Shown here: positions 7,832 to 16,193 of the stretch, piece after piece | Position numbering within the stretch: the stretch's first letter is position 1 | Layout of the letters: every line of letters starts with the position of its first letter | Assembly: GCA_051652645.1 (NCBI GenBank) | Contig: JBOFUP010000022.1 | Location: forward strand, 1 to 31,046 | Source: UBA7332 sp051652645 | Lineage (GTDB): Bacteria > Bacteroidota > Bacteroidia > Bacteroidales > UBA7332 | DNA length: 31,046 nucleotides | Direction: 5' to 3' | Made by a program: the position numbers and the translations under genes | The notes under the pieces: generated by a model | Told to the model about the DNA's origin: nothing | Database searches by the model: none | What the model saw: the letters and a program-made list of their open reading frames with translations, nothing else

Positions 7832-10800
7832 ATGAGAAACTACAAACTACTTAACAACCTGCTCGGTTGGATTACGTTTGCGACAGCTGCTATTGTCTAC
7901 TTGATGACAATGGAGCCTACTACTAGTTTCTGGGACTGTGGTGAATTCATTACTTCAGCTTACAAGCTTGAAGTTGGACACCCTCCAGGAGCTCCGTTTT
8001 TTATGATCACAGGCCGAATATTTGCTACTTTAGCTAGTGATCCATCACAGGTTGCAGCAATGATAAACACTATGTCTGCACTATTTAGTGCACTCACTAT
8101 CCTATTCTTGTTCTGGAGCATTACTCATTTAGCAAAAAAGCTAGTGTATGAAGATGATAATCTAGAGATGACTATTAGCCAAAAGATAAGCATATTTGGC
8201 AGTGGATTAGTGGGTGCTCTTGTATACACCTTCTCGGATACTTTCTGGTTTTCAGCGGTCGAGGGTGAGGTATATGCCTACTCATCGCTATTCACAGCTG
8301 CTGTTTTCTGGCTAATCCTAAAGTGGGAAGAGAGAGCAGACGAACCACACTCTGACAGATGGATAGTACTTATAGCTTATCTTATGGGGCTGTCAGTTGG
8401 TGTCCATTTGCTTAACTTACTATGTATTCCTGCAATAGTTCTTGTATACTACTACAAACGCAATCCTAAAGCAAACCTCAAGGGCTCACTTATTGCACTA
8501 GCTCTATCTTTTGTGATGGTCGGTGTGCTTATGTATGGTATCATTCCTGGATTTGTTAAAGTAGCAGGATGGTCCGAGCTTTTATTCGTCAATGTTCTTG
8601 GATTGCCTTTCCAAAGTGGAGTTATACTATACTTCATTACTCTTATCGCAGTGTTGATATGGGGTATAAGAGAGACTATAGTTCAAGATAATGACGTTAG
8701 GATGAAAATTGCTTTCATTCTTTCGGTTGCTCTTATCGGTATACCATTCATTGGTAGTGGGAGCTTCAAAAGTATAGCTATCGGATTTGCTCTTATTGGA
8801 GCCCTTTCTGCATACCTATTCTATAGTTCAAAGGTAAACATTCGCCTAATGAACAACATCCTGATGTGTCTTACGGTTATATTAGTTGGCTACTCTTCGT
8901 ATGCCCTTATCGTTATTCGATCTGCTGCTAATACCCCTATGGATCAGAACTCTCCAGAGGATATTTTCACGTTAGGTAGTTATCTTAACCGTGAGCAATA
9001 TGGCGATCGCCCTCTATTCTATGGCGAGACATTTGTCTCAGAGGTACAAAGAGACAACTCTGGAGGAGCTGTTTCAACCACAGGTGCTCCTATTTGGGCT
9101 CAGAAAGTTAAGGCCGATGAGAGTGAAAAAGATTCATACTTCATCTCGGGTAACAAGCGCAACTATCAATATGTAGATGAAACAAAAATGTTGTTTCCGC
9201 GTATGTATAGTACTCAACCAAGCCATATTGAAGCTTACAAGTCATGGAGTAACTTCCGCGGTAAGAGCACCAACTACCGCATAATGGGCGAGAACAAACG
9301 CGTTCAGATGCCTACATTCGCTGAAAACTTGAGATACTTCTTCTCTTATCAGCTAAACTTCATGTATTGGAGATACTTTATGTGGAACTTTGCAGGTCGT
9401 CAAAACGACATTCAAGGACACGGTGAGATATCAAATGGTAATTGGATGACTGGCTTCAACTTCATTGATCAATACATAGTTGGAGATCAAACAGACCTAC
9501 CGGATGCAATGAAGAACAACAAAGGCCGAAATGTTTATTACCTTCTTCCTCTACTATTAGGGATAATAGGTATCATTTACCAAGCATACAGAGGCGAGAA
9601 AGGGATACAAGGTTTCTGGATAACATTCTTCCTATTCTTTATGACAGGTATTGCTATTGTTATCTATTTGAACCAGACTCCATACCAACCTAGAGAGCGT
9701 GACTATGCTTATGCTGGTTCATTCTACGCATTCTCTATATGGATAGGACTAGGTGTTGCGGGAATTATTCATTGGATGAAAAAGTATATCAATCCTACTG
9801 CAGCCGCAACTATCGTTTCTGTTGTTACTCTTTTTGTACCAATACAAATGGCTTCTCAGAACTGGGATGATCACGATAGATCTGGTCGTTATACGGCTCG
9901 TGACTTTGGTATGAACTACCTATCTTGCATTGACGAGAATGGAGTTATCTTCACGAATGGAGACAACGATACATTCCCTCTTTGGTATGCCCAAGAGGTA
10001 GAAGGTTACAGAACGGATGTAAGGGTTTGTAACCTAAGCTACCTTCAGACAGATTGGTACATAGACCAAATGAAGCGCGAGGCTTATGAATCCAAGCCTC
10101 TACCTATTTCAATGAACAAGTCGCAATATGTTCAAGGTACTCGTGATGTAATATACCTCATGGATATGCTTCAAGGCGAAACTCTTGATGTTAAAACAGC
10201 TCTTGAGATTGTCTATTCAGAGGATGAGCGATTCAAAAGAATACCAGGGTATGAAGGTCGAATGGACTTTATTCCTGCTACTGAACTAGCTCTAAAAGTA
10301 AACAAAGACGCAGCTATTAAACATGGAGCTGCTTCAGCTAATGACTCTATTGAGGATAATATTATCATCTCTCTTAAGGGCAAAAACTATATTGGAAAGC
10401 ATGAGTTAGCTATCATTGATATGCTTGAGACTAACAATTGGGAGCGTCCTATATATTATGCCGTGACAGTTGGCTCTGATCAATATCTAAAACTCAATGA
10501 TTACTTCTCCCTCGAGGGATTGGCTTATCGAATCACCCCTGTTAAGAAGAGTGGCGGTAGCGTTGACACAGAAAAGATGTATGACAATATGGTCAACAAG
10601 TTCAAGTGGGGAGGAATTGACAATCCTAAAGTATATCTAGACGAGAACAACATCAGAATGTGCAAGACCTTCAGATATATGTTCTCTAATCTTGTACGAA
10701 ACCTTATCGAGGAAGGCAAAAAAGAGAAAGCAATTGCGACACTAGACCACTGCATGAAGGTTATTCCTTCTTCTACTGTACCTAACGATTACTCCTCTCT

Positions 10801-11068
10801 TTCTCTCGCTGAATACTACTATACACTAGGTGCTAAAGAAAAGGGTAGAGTAATACTTGATGATATGCTTAATCAGAGTGCGCAATCTCTTGCTTGGTTC
10901 TACAGTATTAAGCCAAACTTAAGACACTACTCTTCATCTGAGATAGGACAGAACTTAGCTATAATGCAATCTTCACTTGATATCTGCAATCGCTATGACA
11001 GCGAGCTAGAGAGCAAGTATAACAAGCAATTTGATCACTTTGCCAATCTTTGGCAATCTGGCAAATAA
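7832..11068 (+). CDS. DUF2723 integral membrane protein, probable GT-C-type protein O-glycosyltransferase
   Basis: This 1078-residue protein starts with a multi-pass membrane region of the DUF2723 family. After the first membrane segment lies TSFWDCGEF (about residues 31-39); its acidic pair (D35, E38) sits where GT-C glycosyltransferases keep their catalytic acid. At least ten hydrophobic segments follow up to about residue 670, then a large soluble, presumably periplasmic, part ending in helical TPR-like repeats (about 945-1050). The eukaryotic relative TMEM260 is a protein O-mannosyltransferase, so a role in glycosylating exported proteins is a reasonable inference, but it is not shown here. 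The stop codon lies within 12-18 bases of either possible start of the NodB deacetylase gene, suggesting coupling. Confidence 0.85.
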   Translation: MRNYKLLNNLLGWITFATAAIVYLMTMEPTTSFWDCGEFITSAYKLEVGHPPGAPFFMITGRIFATLASDPSQVAAMINTMSALFSALTILFLFWSITHLAKKLVYEDDNLEMTISQKISIFGSGLVGALVYTFSDTFWFSAVEGEVYAYSSLFTAAVFWLILKWEERADEPHSDRWIVLIAYLMGLSVGVHLLNLLCIPAIVLVYYYKRNPKANLKGSLIALALSFVMVGVLMYGIIPGFVKVAGWSELLFVNVLGLPFQSGVILYFITLIAVLIWGIRETIVQDNDVRMKIAFILSVALIGIPFIGSGSFKSIAIGFALIGALSAYLFYSSKVNIRLMNNILMCLTVILVGYSSYALIVIRSAANTPMDQNSPEDIFTLGSYLNREQYGDRPLFYGETFVSEVQRDNSGGAVSTTGAPIWAQKVKADESEKDSYFISGNKRNYQYVDETKMLFPRMYSTQPSHIEAYKSWSNFRGKSTNYRIMGENKRVQMPTFAENLRYFFSYQLNFMYWRYFMWNFAGRQNDIQGHGEISNGNWMTGFNFIDQYIVGDQTDLPDAMKNNKGRNVYYLLPLLLGIIGIIYQAYRGEKGIQGFWITFFLFFMTGIAIVIYLNQTPYQPRERDYAYAGSFYAFSIWIGLGVAGIIHWMKKYINPTAAATIVSVVTLFVPIQMASQNWDDHDRSGRYTARDFGMNYLSCIDENGVIFTNGDNDTFPLWYAQEVEGYRTDVRVCNLSYLQTDWYIDQMKREAYESKPLPISMNKSQYVQGTRDVIYLMDMLQGETLDVKTALEIVYSEDERFKRIPGYEGRMDFIPATELALKVNKDAAIKHGAASANDSIEDNIIISLKGKNYIGKHELAIIDMLETNNWERPIYYAVTVGSDQYLKLNDYFSLEGLAYRITPVKKSGGSVDTEKMYDNMVNKFKWGGIDNPKVYLDENNIRMCKTFRYMFSNLVRNLIEEGKKEKAIATLDHCMKVIPSSTVPNDYSSLSLAEYYYTLGAKEKGRVILDDMLNQSAQSLAWFYSIKPNLRHYSSSEIGQNLAIMQSSLDICNRYDSELESKYNKQFDHFANLWQSGK

Positions 11069-11079
11069 TAGTTTTTATT

Positions 11080-11697
11080 GTGAATTCATTTATTGAACAA
11101 CCTCCTTGGCTATACAGAAAGTTTTTTTCTGCTGGTATTTTTAGATTAAGTGCCAAAGAAAAGATAGTATATTTAACCTTTGATGATGGACCAATACCTG
11201 AGGTTACTCCTTGGGTATTGGACACATTGGAGAAGTACAATATCAAAGCAACTTTCTTTTGCGTGGGTGATAATGTGATCAAACACCCTGATATATACAA
11301 TGAGGTAGTAAGAAGAGGACACCGTGTTGGCAACCATACACACAATCACCTCCAAGGGTGGAAGTGCTATACAAAGAGATATCTTTCTAACATTTCCAAA
11401 GCTGCTGAATATATAGACTCAAATCTTTTCAGACCTCCACACGGACACATCAGACTACCTCAAATGTGGTTTCTTCGAAAGAGGTATAAGATAATCATGT
11501 GGGATGTTGTTACTAGAGATTACAACCCCGAGTTTACTGGAGATGACATATTAAGGATTATCAAACAGAGAACTAGGAATGGATCAATTATAGTGTTTCA
11601 CGACTCACTTAAATCAATAAAAAGACTCGAGAAAGGACTGCCAAACTCTATTGAATGGCTACTCTCTCAAGGATATAGATTTGAAGTTATTCCATAA
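11080..11697 (+). CDS. Polysaccharide deacetylase (NodB homology) family protein
   Basis: A small carbohydrate esterase family 4-type protein of 205 residues from the GTG at 11080. Motifs in order (this start): TFDDGP at 33-38 with the catalytic and metal aspartates D35 and D36; HTHNH at 86-90 with the metal histidines H86 and H90; RPPHGH; and IIVFHDS with the late histidine. All metal ligands are present, so it should be active, removing N- or O-acetyl groups from a polysaccharide such as peptidoglycan or a surface glycan. No signal peptide is clear; the N terminus IEQPPWLYRKFF may associate with the membrane. An in-frame TTG at 11050 would give 215 residues and overlap the DUF2723 gene by 19 bases. 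I prefer the GTG because homologues usually begin near the IEQPP motif. Confidence 0.85.
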   Translation: MNSFIEQPPWLYRKFFSAGIFRLSAKEKIVYLTFDDGPIPEVTPWVLDTLEKYNIKATFFCVGDNVIKHPDIYNEVVRRGHRVGNHTHNHLQGWKCYTKRYLSNISKAAEYIDSNLFRPPHGHIRLPQMWFLRKRYKIIMWDVVTRDYNPEFTGDDILRIIKQRTRNGSIIVFHDSLKSIKRLEKGLPNSIEWLLSQGYRFEVIP

Positions 11698-11700
11698 AAA

Positions 11701-11739
11701 AAGTAGGCTAGACTCCTTTAAAGGGAATCTAGCCTACTT
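11701..11739. terminator. Bidirectional terminator between convergent genes
   Basis: A perfect 12 bp stem (11701-11712 with 11728-11739) with an inner TCCT/GGGA-type extension, flanked by A runs on the left and T runs on the right. It can end both the deacetylase transcript (plus) and the pectate lyase transcript (minus). Confidence 0.88.
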
Positions 11740-11751
11740 TTTTTATAAGTA

Positions 11752-12843
11752 CTATCTTAGAACATTCTTTGCTCTCCATTTAGGATAAACAGAGTTGAGA
11801 AGTTCAAATGGTTTGTCTGTATACCATGAATATCCATTTCTACGCTCCAGACCCAACTTCTCTATTGAATCAACCTTTACGCCATCTCTATCACAGAAGA
11901 AAGGCTTTTGAGTATCAAGATCATAGAATCTTGCCCACAAAGGTTTTGCTTGAGAGTCAGCAACAAGGGTTCGCCGTCTAACTCCATCTTCACCTCTCAC
12001 CCACTGCTGACTAAAACCATTGATTTTATGATCATTAAGCCATTTCACAGCCGACTCTATAGATCTAATAACCTCAGGTGATGGCTTCTTTACTTTCATC
12101 AACATACGGATAATACCAACAGATTCAGCTCCACTTAGTGAGGGTAATTCGTATGCTCTAGCCTTTGCCGGGAGCAATGTCTGCTCATCATGTTGAGCAC
12201 ACCATACTGTAGGAACGCCATTAATTACAATCTGTGTATTTATCAGACACTGCACACCGAGATCAAAAGAGAGCTTAGCTATCTTTGCCTGCTCATCAGT
12301 GGCAAATGTAAAATCCTCACTCTTGCGCATCACATCATACATTAAATCCATGACATTGATCATCGCATTGTCATTATAAGTAATATGACGACTATACCCC
12401 TTGCGAAGAGGATAGAACTGAGGCCATCCACCATTGTCATACTGAGCCTCCACTAGATATTCAAATCCCTTATTCCAAGCCTTTAGATAAATAGAGTCAT
12501 TAGTTGCACTGAACATCTTGGCTAGAAAAGTCATCTCCTGTATAGTTGCTCCATTATCTATGTTTGGTGCATGGTCTGATGATTTAAATTCACTCTTAAG
12601 ATCTATCTTATACTCTTTGCTCATAGGCTGAGCGTATTCAATATTTTTAGGCCACCCCCCCCACTCTGTCTGGGCAAATAATATATTCGAGGCTACCTCT
12701 TTAGATCTATCAGAACCATACCATTGGTCAGGTGCATCCGAAATAATATCTTTCCACCTTGAAAAATCTTGAGAGCTCTCTTGCGACCAACTGAATAATG
12801 TATTAAAGACAACGACAATAAGTATTAAAAACAACTTCTTCAT
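11752..12843 (-). CDS. pelA: Pectate lyase, polysaccharide lyase family 10 (PelA type)
   Basis: This 363-residue protein begins with a Sec signal peptide (about residues 1-20, with SWSQ at the cleavage region). The rest is a single PL10 domain: EWGGWPKN (60-67), NGGWPQFYP, the ITYNDNAM segment, the LPSLSGAESVGI segment and the RFYDLDTQKPFF segment. PL10 enzymes cleave polygalacturonate by beta-elimination, with calcium and a catalytic arginine. No SusC/SusD genes or other carbohydrate-active genes are adjacent, so this is not a typical polysaccharide utilisation locus. The gene starts 9 bases after argF' stops and is probably co-transcribed. Codons 61-64 contain a run of eight G on the coding strand, a possible slippage site. 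Confidence 0.87.
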   Translation of the reverse strand: MKKLFLILIVVVFNTLFSWSQESSQDFSRWKDIISDAPDQWYGSDRSKEVASNILFAQTEWGGWPKNIEYAQPMSKEYKIDLKSEFKSSDHAPNIDNGATIQEMTFLAKMFSATNDSIYLKAWNKGFEYLVEAQYDNGGWPQFYPLRKGYSRHITYNDNAMINVMDLMYDVMRKSEDFTFATDEQAKIAKLSFDLGVQCLINTQIVINGVPTVWCAQHDEQTLLPAKARAYELPSLSGAESVGIIRMLMKVKKPSPEVIRSIESAVKWLNDHKINGFSQQWVRGEDGVRRRTLVADSQAKPLWARFYDLDTQKPFFCDRDGVKVDSIEKLGLERRNGYSWYTDKPFELLNSVYPKWRAKNVLR

Positions 12844-12852
12844 AATGTATGA

Positions 12853-13806
12853 TTATAGGGTTTCTAGTATTTTCTTTAAAACTACTTGACAGGAAATCTC
12901 TCGATTTGCTGCTTGAGAAATAACTATTGAGTTATCACTCTCTATAACATCATCCGTAACAATCATATTACGTCTAACTGGCAAACAGTGCATAAACTTT
13001 GCTCCATTGGTGAGATTCATCTTCCTACTGTCAACTGTCCACTTGTGATCTATCGAGAGAACATGGCCATAGTAAGGATCATTATAGGCCGACCAATTCT
13101 TCGCATAGATAAAGTCTGCTCCCTCAAATGCCTTATCTTGATCATACTCAATACGTGCATTGCCAACAAACATAGGGTCTAGCTCATAACCCTCAGGGTG
13201 TGTAATAACGAAGTCATAATCCATCTGATTCATCCACTGAGCAAACGAATTTGCTACAGCTTGAGGCAAAGCCTTAGGATGGGGAGCCCATGTTAGTACA
13301 ACCTTAGGTCTTGCACTCCTCTTATTCTCCTCAATGGTTATTAAGTCCGCAAAACTCTGCAAGGGATGAAGCGTAGAAGACTCAAGACTAATAACAGGTT
13401 TACCAGAATACTTAATGAACTGATTGATTATTACATCATTGTAATCATCAGTCTTACTATTAAAGTGAGCAAAGGAGCGTACACCAATCACATCGCAATA
13501 GCTACCCATAACTGGTATCGCCTCTAAAATATGCTCTGGTTTATCTCCATCCATCATCACACCGCGCTCAGTCTCCAATTTCCATGCCCCATGTGTTATG
13601 TCCAACACCATGGTATTCATACCTAGATTCATAGCTGCCTTTTGTGTGCTTAATCTCGTACGTAGGCTTGAATTGAAGAATATCATTAGAAGAGTTTTAT
13701 TTCTTCCAAGATTACAATCCTTAAACTTATCAGCTTTGATTTTAAAAGCCTCCTCTAGAGCATCTTTAAGATTCCCTAGGTCAAATACATTAGTAAACTG
13801 TTTCAT
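12853..13806 (-). CDS. argF': N-succinylornithine carbamoyltransferase
   Basis: This 317-residue enzyme of the carbamoyltransferase family belongs to arginine biosynthesis. It transfers carbamoyl from carbamoyl phosphate to N-succinyl-L-ornithine. The carbamoyl-phosphate loop is SSLRTR (46-51), the HPLQSFADL segment holds the HPxQ motif, and HCLPVRRN is the C-terminal substrate loop. Residue 90 is proline in DKPEH; in studies of the Bacteroides and Xanthomonas enzymes, Pro at this site marks succinylornithine use and Glu marks acetylornithine use. That supports the succinyl pathway known in Bacteroides. It is the third gene of a probable operon after the DUF695 and DUF3467 genes, 30 bases after the latter. 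No other arg genes are in the window. Confidence 0.92.
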   Translation of the reverse strand: MKQFTNVFDLGNLKDALEEAFKIKADKFKDCNLGRNKTLLMIFFNSSLRTRLSTQKAAMNLGMNTMVLDITHGAWKLETERGVMMDGDKPEHILEAIPVMGSYCDVIGVRSFAHFNSKTDDYNDVIINQFIKYSGKPVISLESSTLHPLQSFADLITIEENKRSARPKVVLTWAPHPKALPQAVANSFAQWMNQMDYDFVITHPEGYELDPMFVGNARIEYDQDKAFEGADFIYAKNWSAYNDPYYGHVLSIDHKWTVDSRKMNLTNGAKFMHCLPVRRNMIVTDDVIESDNSIVISQAANREISCQVVLKKILETL

Positions 13807-13836
13807 AAGATGAGATATCCAGTTTTATATCATTGA

Positions 13837-14139
13837 CTAAGCCATACCACCATTACCAATGATTGGAGGTAGAGAATTCACACTCTCTTCAGCTATCTTA
13901 ATCTTACCAAAATTGCGTTCATAACCACTTATATTATCCTCTAGAGCCAACAATAGTCTCTTTGCATTCTCTGGGGTTAATATAATTCTAGATTTAACTT
14001 TAGACTTAGGTGTCCCTGGCATAATACGAATAAAGTCAGCGACAAACTCTGAACTAGAGTGAGTAATCACAGCTAAATTAGCATATATACCCTCAGCCAC
14101 ATCTTCCGTTATCTCTATTTCTATCTTGTTATCCATCAT
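13837..14139 (-). CDS. DUF3467 domain-containing protein
   Basis: A 100-residue, soluble, acidic protein. The body (about residues 5-85) matches the DUF3467 pattern I recognise: an early EGIYANLA segment, a middle HSSSEFVADFIRIMPG segment and a late LTPENAKRLLLALEDN segment. The function of the family is unknown. It starts 19 bases after the DUF695 gene and ends 30 bases before argF', so it is probably co-transcribed with both. There are no membrane segments or signal peptide. Confidence 0.82.
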   Translation of the reverse strand: MMDNKIEIEITEDVAEGIYANLAVITHSSSEFVADFIRIMPGTPKSKVKSRIILTPENAKRLLLALEDNISGYERNFGKIKIAEESVNSLPPIIGNGGMA

Positions 14140-14158
14140 AAATATCTATATAGGTTAA

Positions 14159-14596
14159 TTATTCTACTGCCCAAGCTTGCATCTCAAGCATATCGCTATA
14201 CTCCTCCCACTCTTCATCTAACTCCACGTATATAGAAAGAGGTAGCTGTTCATAGGTAGATAAAGCTTCGTTAATTCTTTCTCCAAAAACCCTAGATGTT
14301 CTAGCGTAGAAGACAATTATACGTGAGTAGTCGCCTGTATAGACACTACTCATGATTGCAAGTTTGTCCTTCTCCATTGTCTTTTGAAGTAAATCTTGAA
14401 CCTCCTCCATCAATTCAGCCTCACTATCTGTTGGCATACCTTGAGAGTCTCCCTCATATTTCCAAGTTACCTCTATTCTTTCAGAGAGTTTCTTTGTAGC
14501 CTTAAACTCTTGAAGAGCCTTACGTCCAGTTACAATAACAAGGTTTCCATTATCTGCAGTTGAAAGTGCAGTAAACCAATCATTGCTTAGTTTCAT
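14159..14596 (-). CDS. DUF695 family protein
   Basis: A 145-residue soluble protein with a strongly acidic C-terminal half. The order of features (an N-terminal DWFTALSTADNG, a central EVTWKYEG, then a YTGDYSRIIVFYARTS strand pair and a DEEWEEYSDML end) fits the DUF695 family, which has no known biochemical role. It is the first gene of the group DUF695-DUF3467-argF'-pelA and has a TACTTTTG box 49 bases upstream. The family match is by pattern recognition only. Confidence 0.7.
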   Translation of the reverse strand: MKLSNDWFTALSTADNGNLVIVTGRKALQEFKATKKLSERIEVTWKYEGDSQGMPTDSEAELMEEVQDLLQKTMEKDKLAIMSSVYTGDYSRIIVFYARTSRVFGERINEALSTYEQLPLSIYVELDEEWEEYSDMLEMQAWAVE

Positions 14597-14644
14597 ATAT
14601 TATAAAGTGTATTATTTGACATCAATAATCTATCTCATTGTGGG

Positions 14645-14652
14645 CAAAAGTA
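14645..14652 (-). promoter_or_regulatory. -7 box for the DUF695-DUF3467-argF'-pelA group, inside a 12 bp palindrome
   Basis: On the minus strand this reads TACTTTTG, matching TAnnTTTG. Most of it lies inside the perfect palindrome AAAAGTACTTTT (14646-14657), which could be an operator. No TTTG is visible 19 bases upstream, where the 3' end of the DUF3943 gene lies. Confidence 0.45.
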
Positions 14653-14663
14653 CTTTTTTTTAT

Positions 14664-16193
14664 TCACAATCGACAGATCAACCCTGCCTTTGTCTCATAT
14701 GTATTAAAGAAAACATTTGGCAAATGTCTATAGTTGGTATGCCTTAAGTGTATGTAGCTATTAACTTGAAAGGAGAAGCTCTTGTTTATCATTATCTCTA
14801 GCCTCGGATTAATTATCGTGAAGATAGTATTACTCTTATCTCCCTGCACATTATAAAGCTCTGGAGCCAATCTATCATAACTACCATTTGGATTATAACC
14901 TTTCCAAGTATAAAGCATATAGTTCTCCATCGAAAGATAGAAACTTGCCTTATTTATGAATGTTAGCTCTGTATTGATAAGAGTACTGAATCCACTCCCG
15001 AAATTATAATCCCTATCGCCAATTACACCATAATCCGATGAACTACCACCAAGAATAATACCATTTAGATTTATCCCAAATCGCAAGTCTATACTTTTGT
15101 TACTATTCTGAAGATTATACAACATACCCGTACCAAAAGATGCGGCAGAGGCAAGCTTGAAAGGGATTACATCCGAACCCTTTATCCCTGATTTTGAATC
15201 ATGATAGCTCAGATGCTGAAAAGCTCCTATTACCATCTTATGACCATCAAAAGGGGCATAGCTTCGTCCTGCCAATAGTGCCAATATATTCACACGGCCA
15301 ATAATTGGCTGCGAGCCAATAGGGTTAATGGACATATCAAACTTGAAGTGCTCATATGGAACTGGGTAGTCTAATTCGAAAGGGTCATTATACCTAACCC
15401 CAAGATCCAACACCATACCACCTCCCCCTTTATATAGTTGGTAGGACTCTGATATAAAATTAGCTCCTAGACCAATCTTTACATTTACCTCATCATCCAT
15501 ATAAGGGCGATGATACCCCCTCTTTGCAACTCCACCTAACTGCCCATTGACCAATCTCGACAACATACCTACAGGATTTATAACAGCGGCAGCCACCTCT
15601 CGGCCAACCCTTTCCCATCCCGTAGTTGATCTATCAATTACACGATACGATAACCTATGCGTAATCTCTCCTAAAGCTAGTCCTCCCATCGACGTAGCCC
15701 AGAAGTCATTTATTGAAGCAGGTTCTGTCTCTGCTATCAGCTCCCATGTTGCACTGCCAAGTACAGTGTATGGAATTGATTGCCAATAGCTCATCCCATT
15801 CGATCGTGCTGCATTGTAATACAGACTACCGTGATATGGATGAGCAAACATATTGGTCTCGAGCCCATCACTATCCCATCTGAAGCCCCTAACCATATTC
15901 TTCACCACAGATGAGGGGGTGATCTTAGCCCAATCTTCCTGCATTATATATCTATCAAAACTCCACACAGCAAGATTAACTGCACCACTCATCCACGCTC
16001 CAGTCCAAGCATTAGGTTTGAAGGCTAAGGTATCAACCAAAGGCGCTCTCTTATGTGGCTCTAATGGTTTTATAACCTGCCCATTAACGTTAAGGACAAT
16101 CAAGCACAACATTGCAAGCATAAACACTCTTGGAATAAATCGTAGAGAAGGTTTATAGCTAAGTCTATTAGAAAAGGTTGAATCCGATCTCAT
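14664..16193 (-). CDS. DUF3943 family protein, predicted outer-membrane protein
   Basis: About 509 residues from the ATG at 16193. The N terminus is basic, then a hydrophobic stretch (FMLAMLCLIVLNVNGQ) acts as a signal peptide. The DUF3943 region follows, with FRWDSDGLETNMFAHPYHG and DFWATSMGGLALGEITHRLS as its conserved parts. The C-terminal half has alternating polar and hydrophobic residues and ends in leucine, suggesting a beta-barrel. The function is unknown. The ORF can be extended to 16238; either start overlaps the 3' end of the repeat-protein gene, so translation is probably coupled. Membership in one transcript with the AraC and repeat-protein genes is inferred. Confidence 0.78.
   Translation of the reverse strand: MRSDSTFSNRLSYKPSLRFIPRVFMLAMLCLIVLNVNGQVIKPLEPHKRAPLVDTLAFKPNAWTGAWMSGAVNLAVWSFDRYIMQEDWAKITPSSVVKNMVRGFRWDSDGLETNMFAHPYHGSLYYNAARSNGMSYWQSIPYTVLGSATWELIAETEPASINDFWATSMGGLALGEITHRLSYRVIDRSTTGWERVGREVAAAVINPVGMLSRLVNGQLGGVAKRGYHRPYMDDEVNVKIGLGANFISESYQLYKGGGGMVLDLGVRYNDPFELDYPVPYEHFKFDMSINPIGSQPIIGRVNILALLAGRSYAPFDGHKMVIGAFQHLSYHDSKSGIKGSDVIPFKLASAASFGTGMLYNLQNSNKSIDLRFGINLNGIILGGSSSDYGVIGDRDYNFGSGFSTLINTELTFINKASFYLSMENYMLYTWKGYNPNGSYDRLAPELYNVQGDKSNTIFTIINPRLEIMINKSFSFQVNSYIHLRHTNYRHLPNVFFNTYETKAGLICRL

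Noticed and set aside
10959..11345. 128-codon minus-strand ORF
   Set aside because: It is the shadow of the DUF2723 end and the NodB deacetylase gene, whose motifs are clear on the plus strand.
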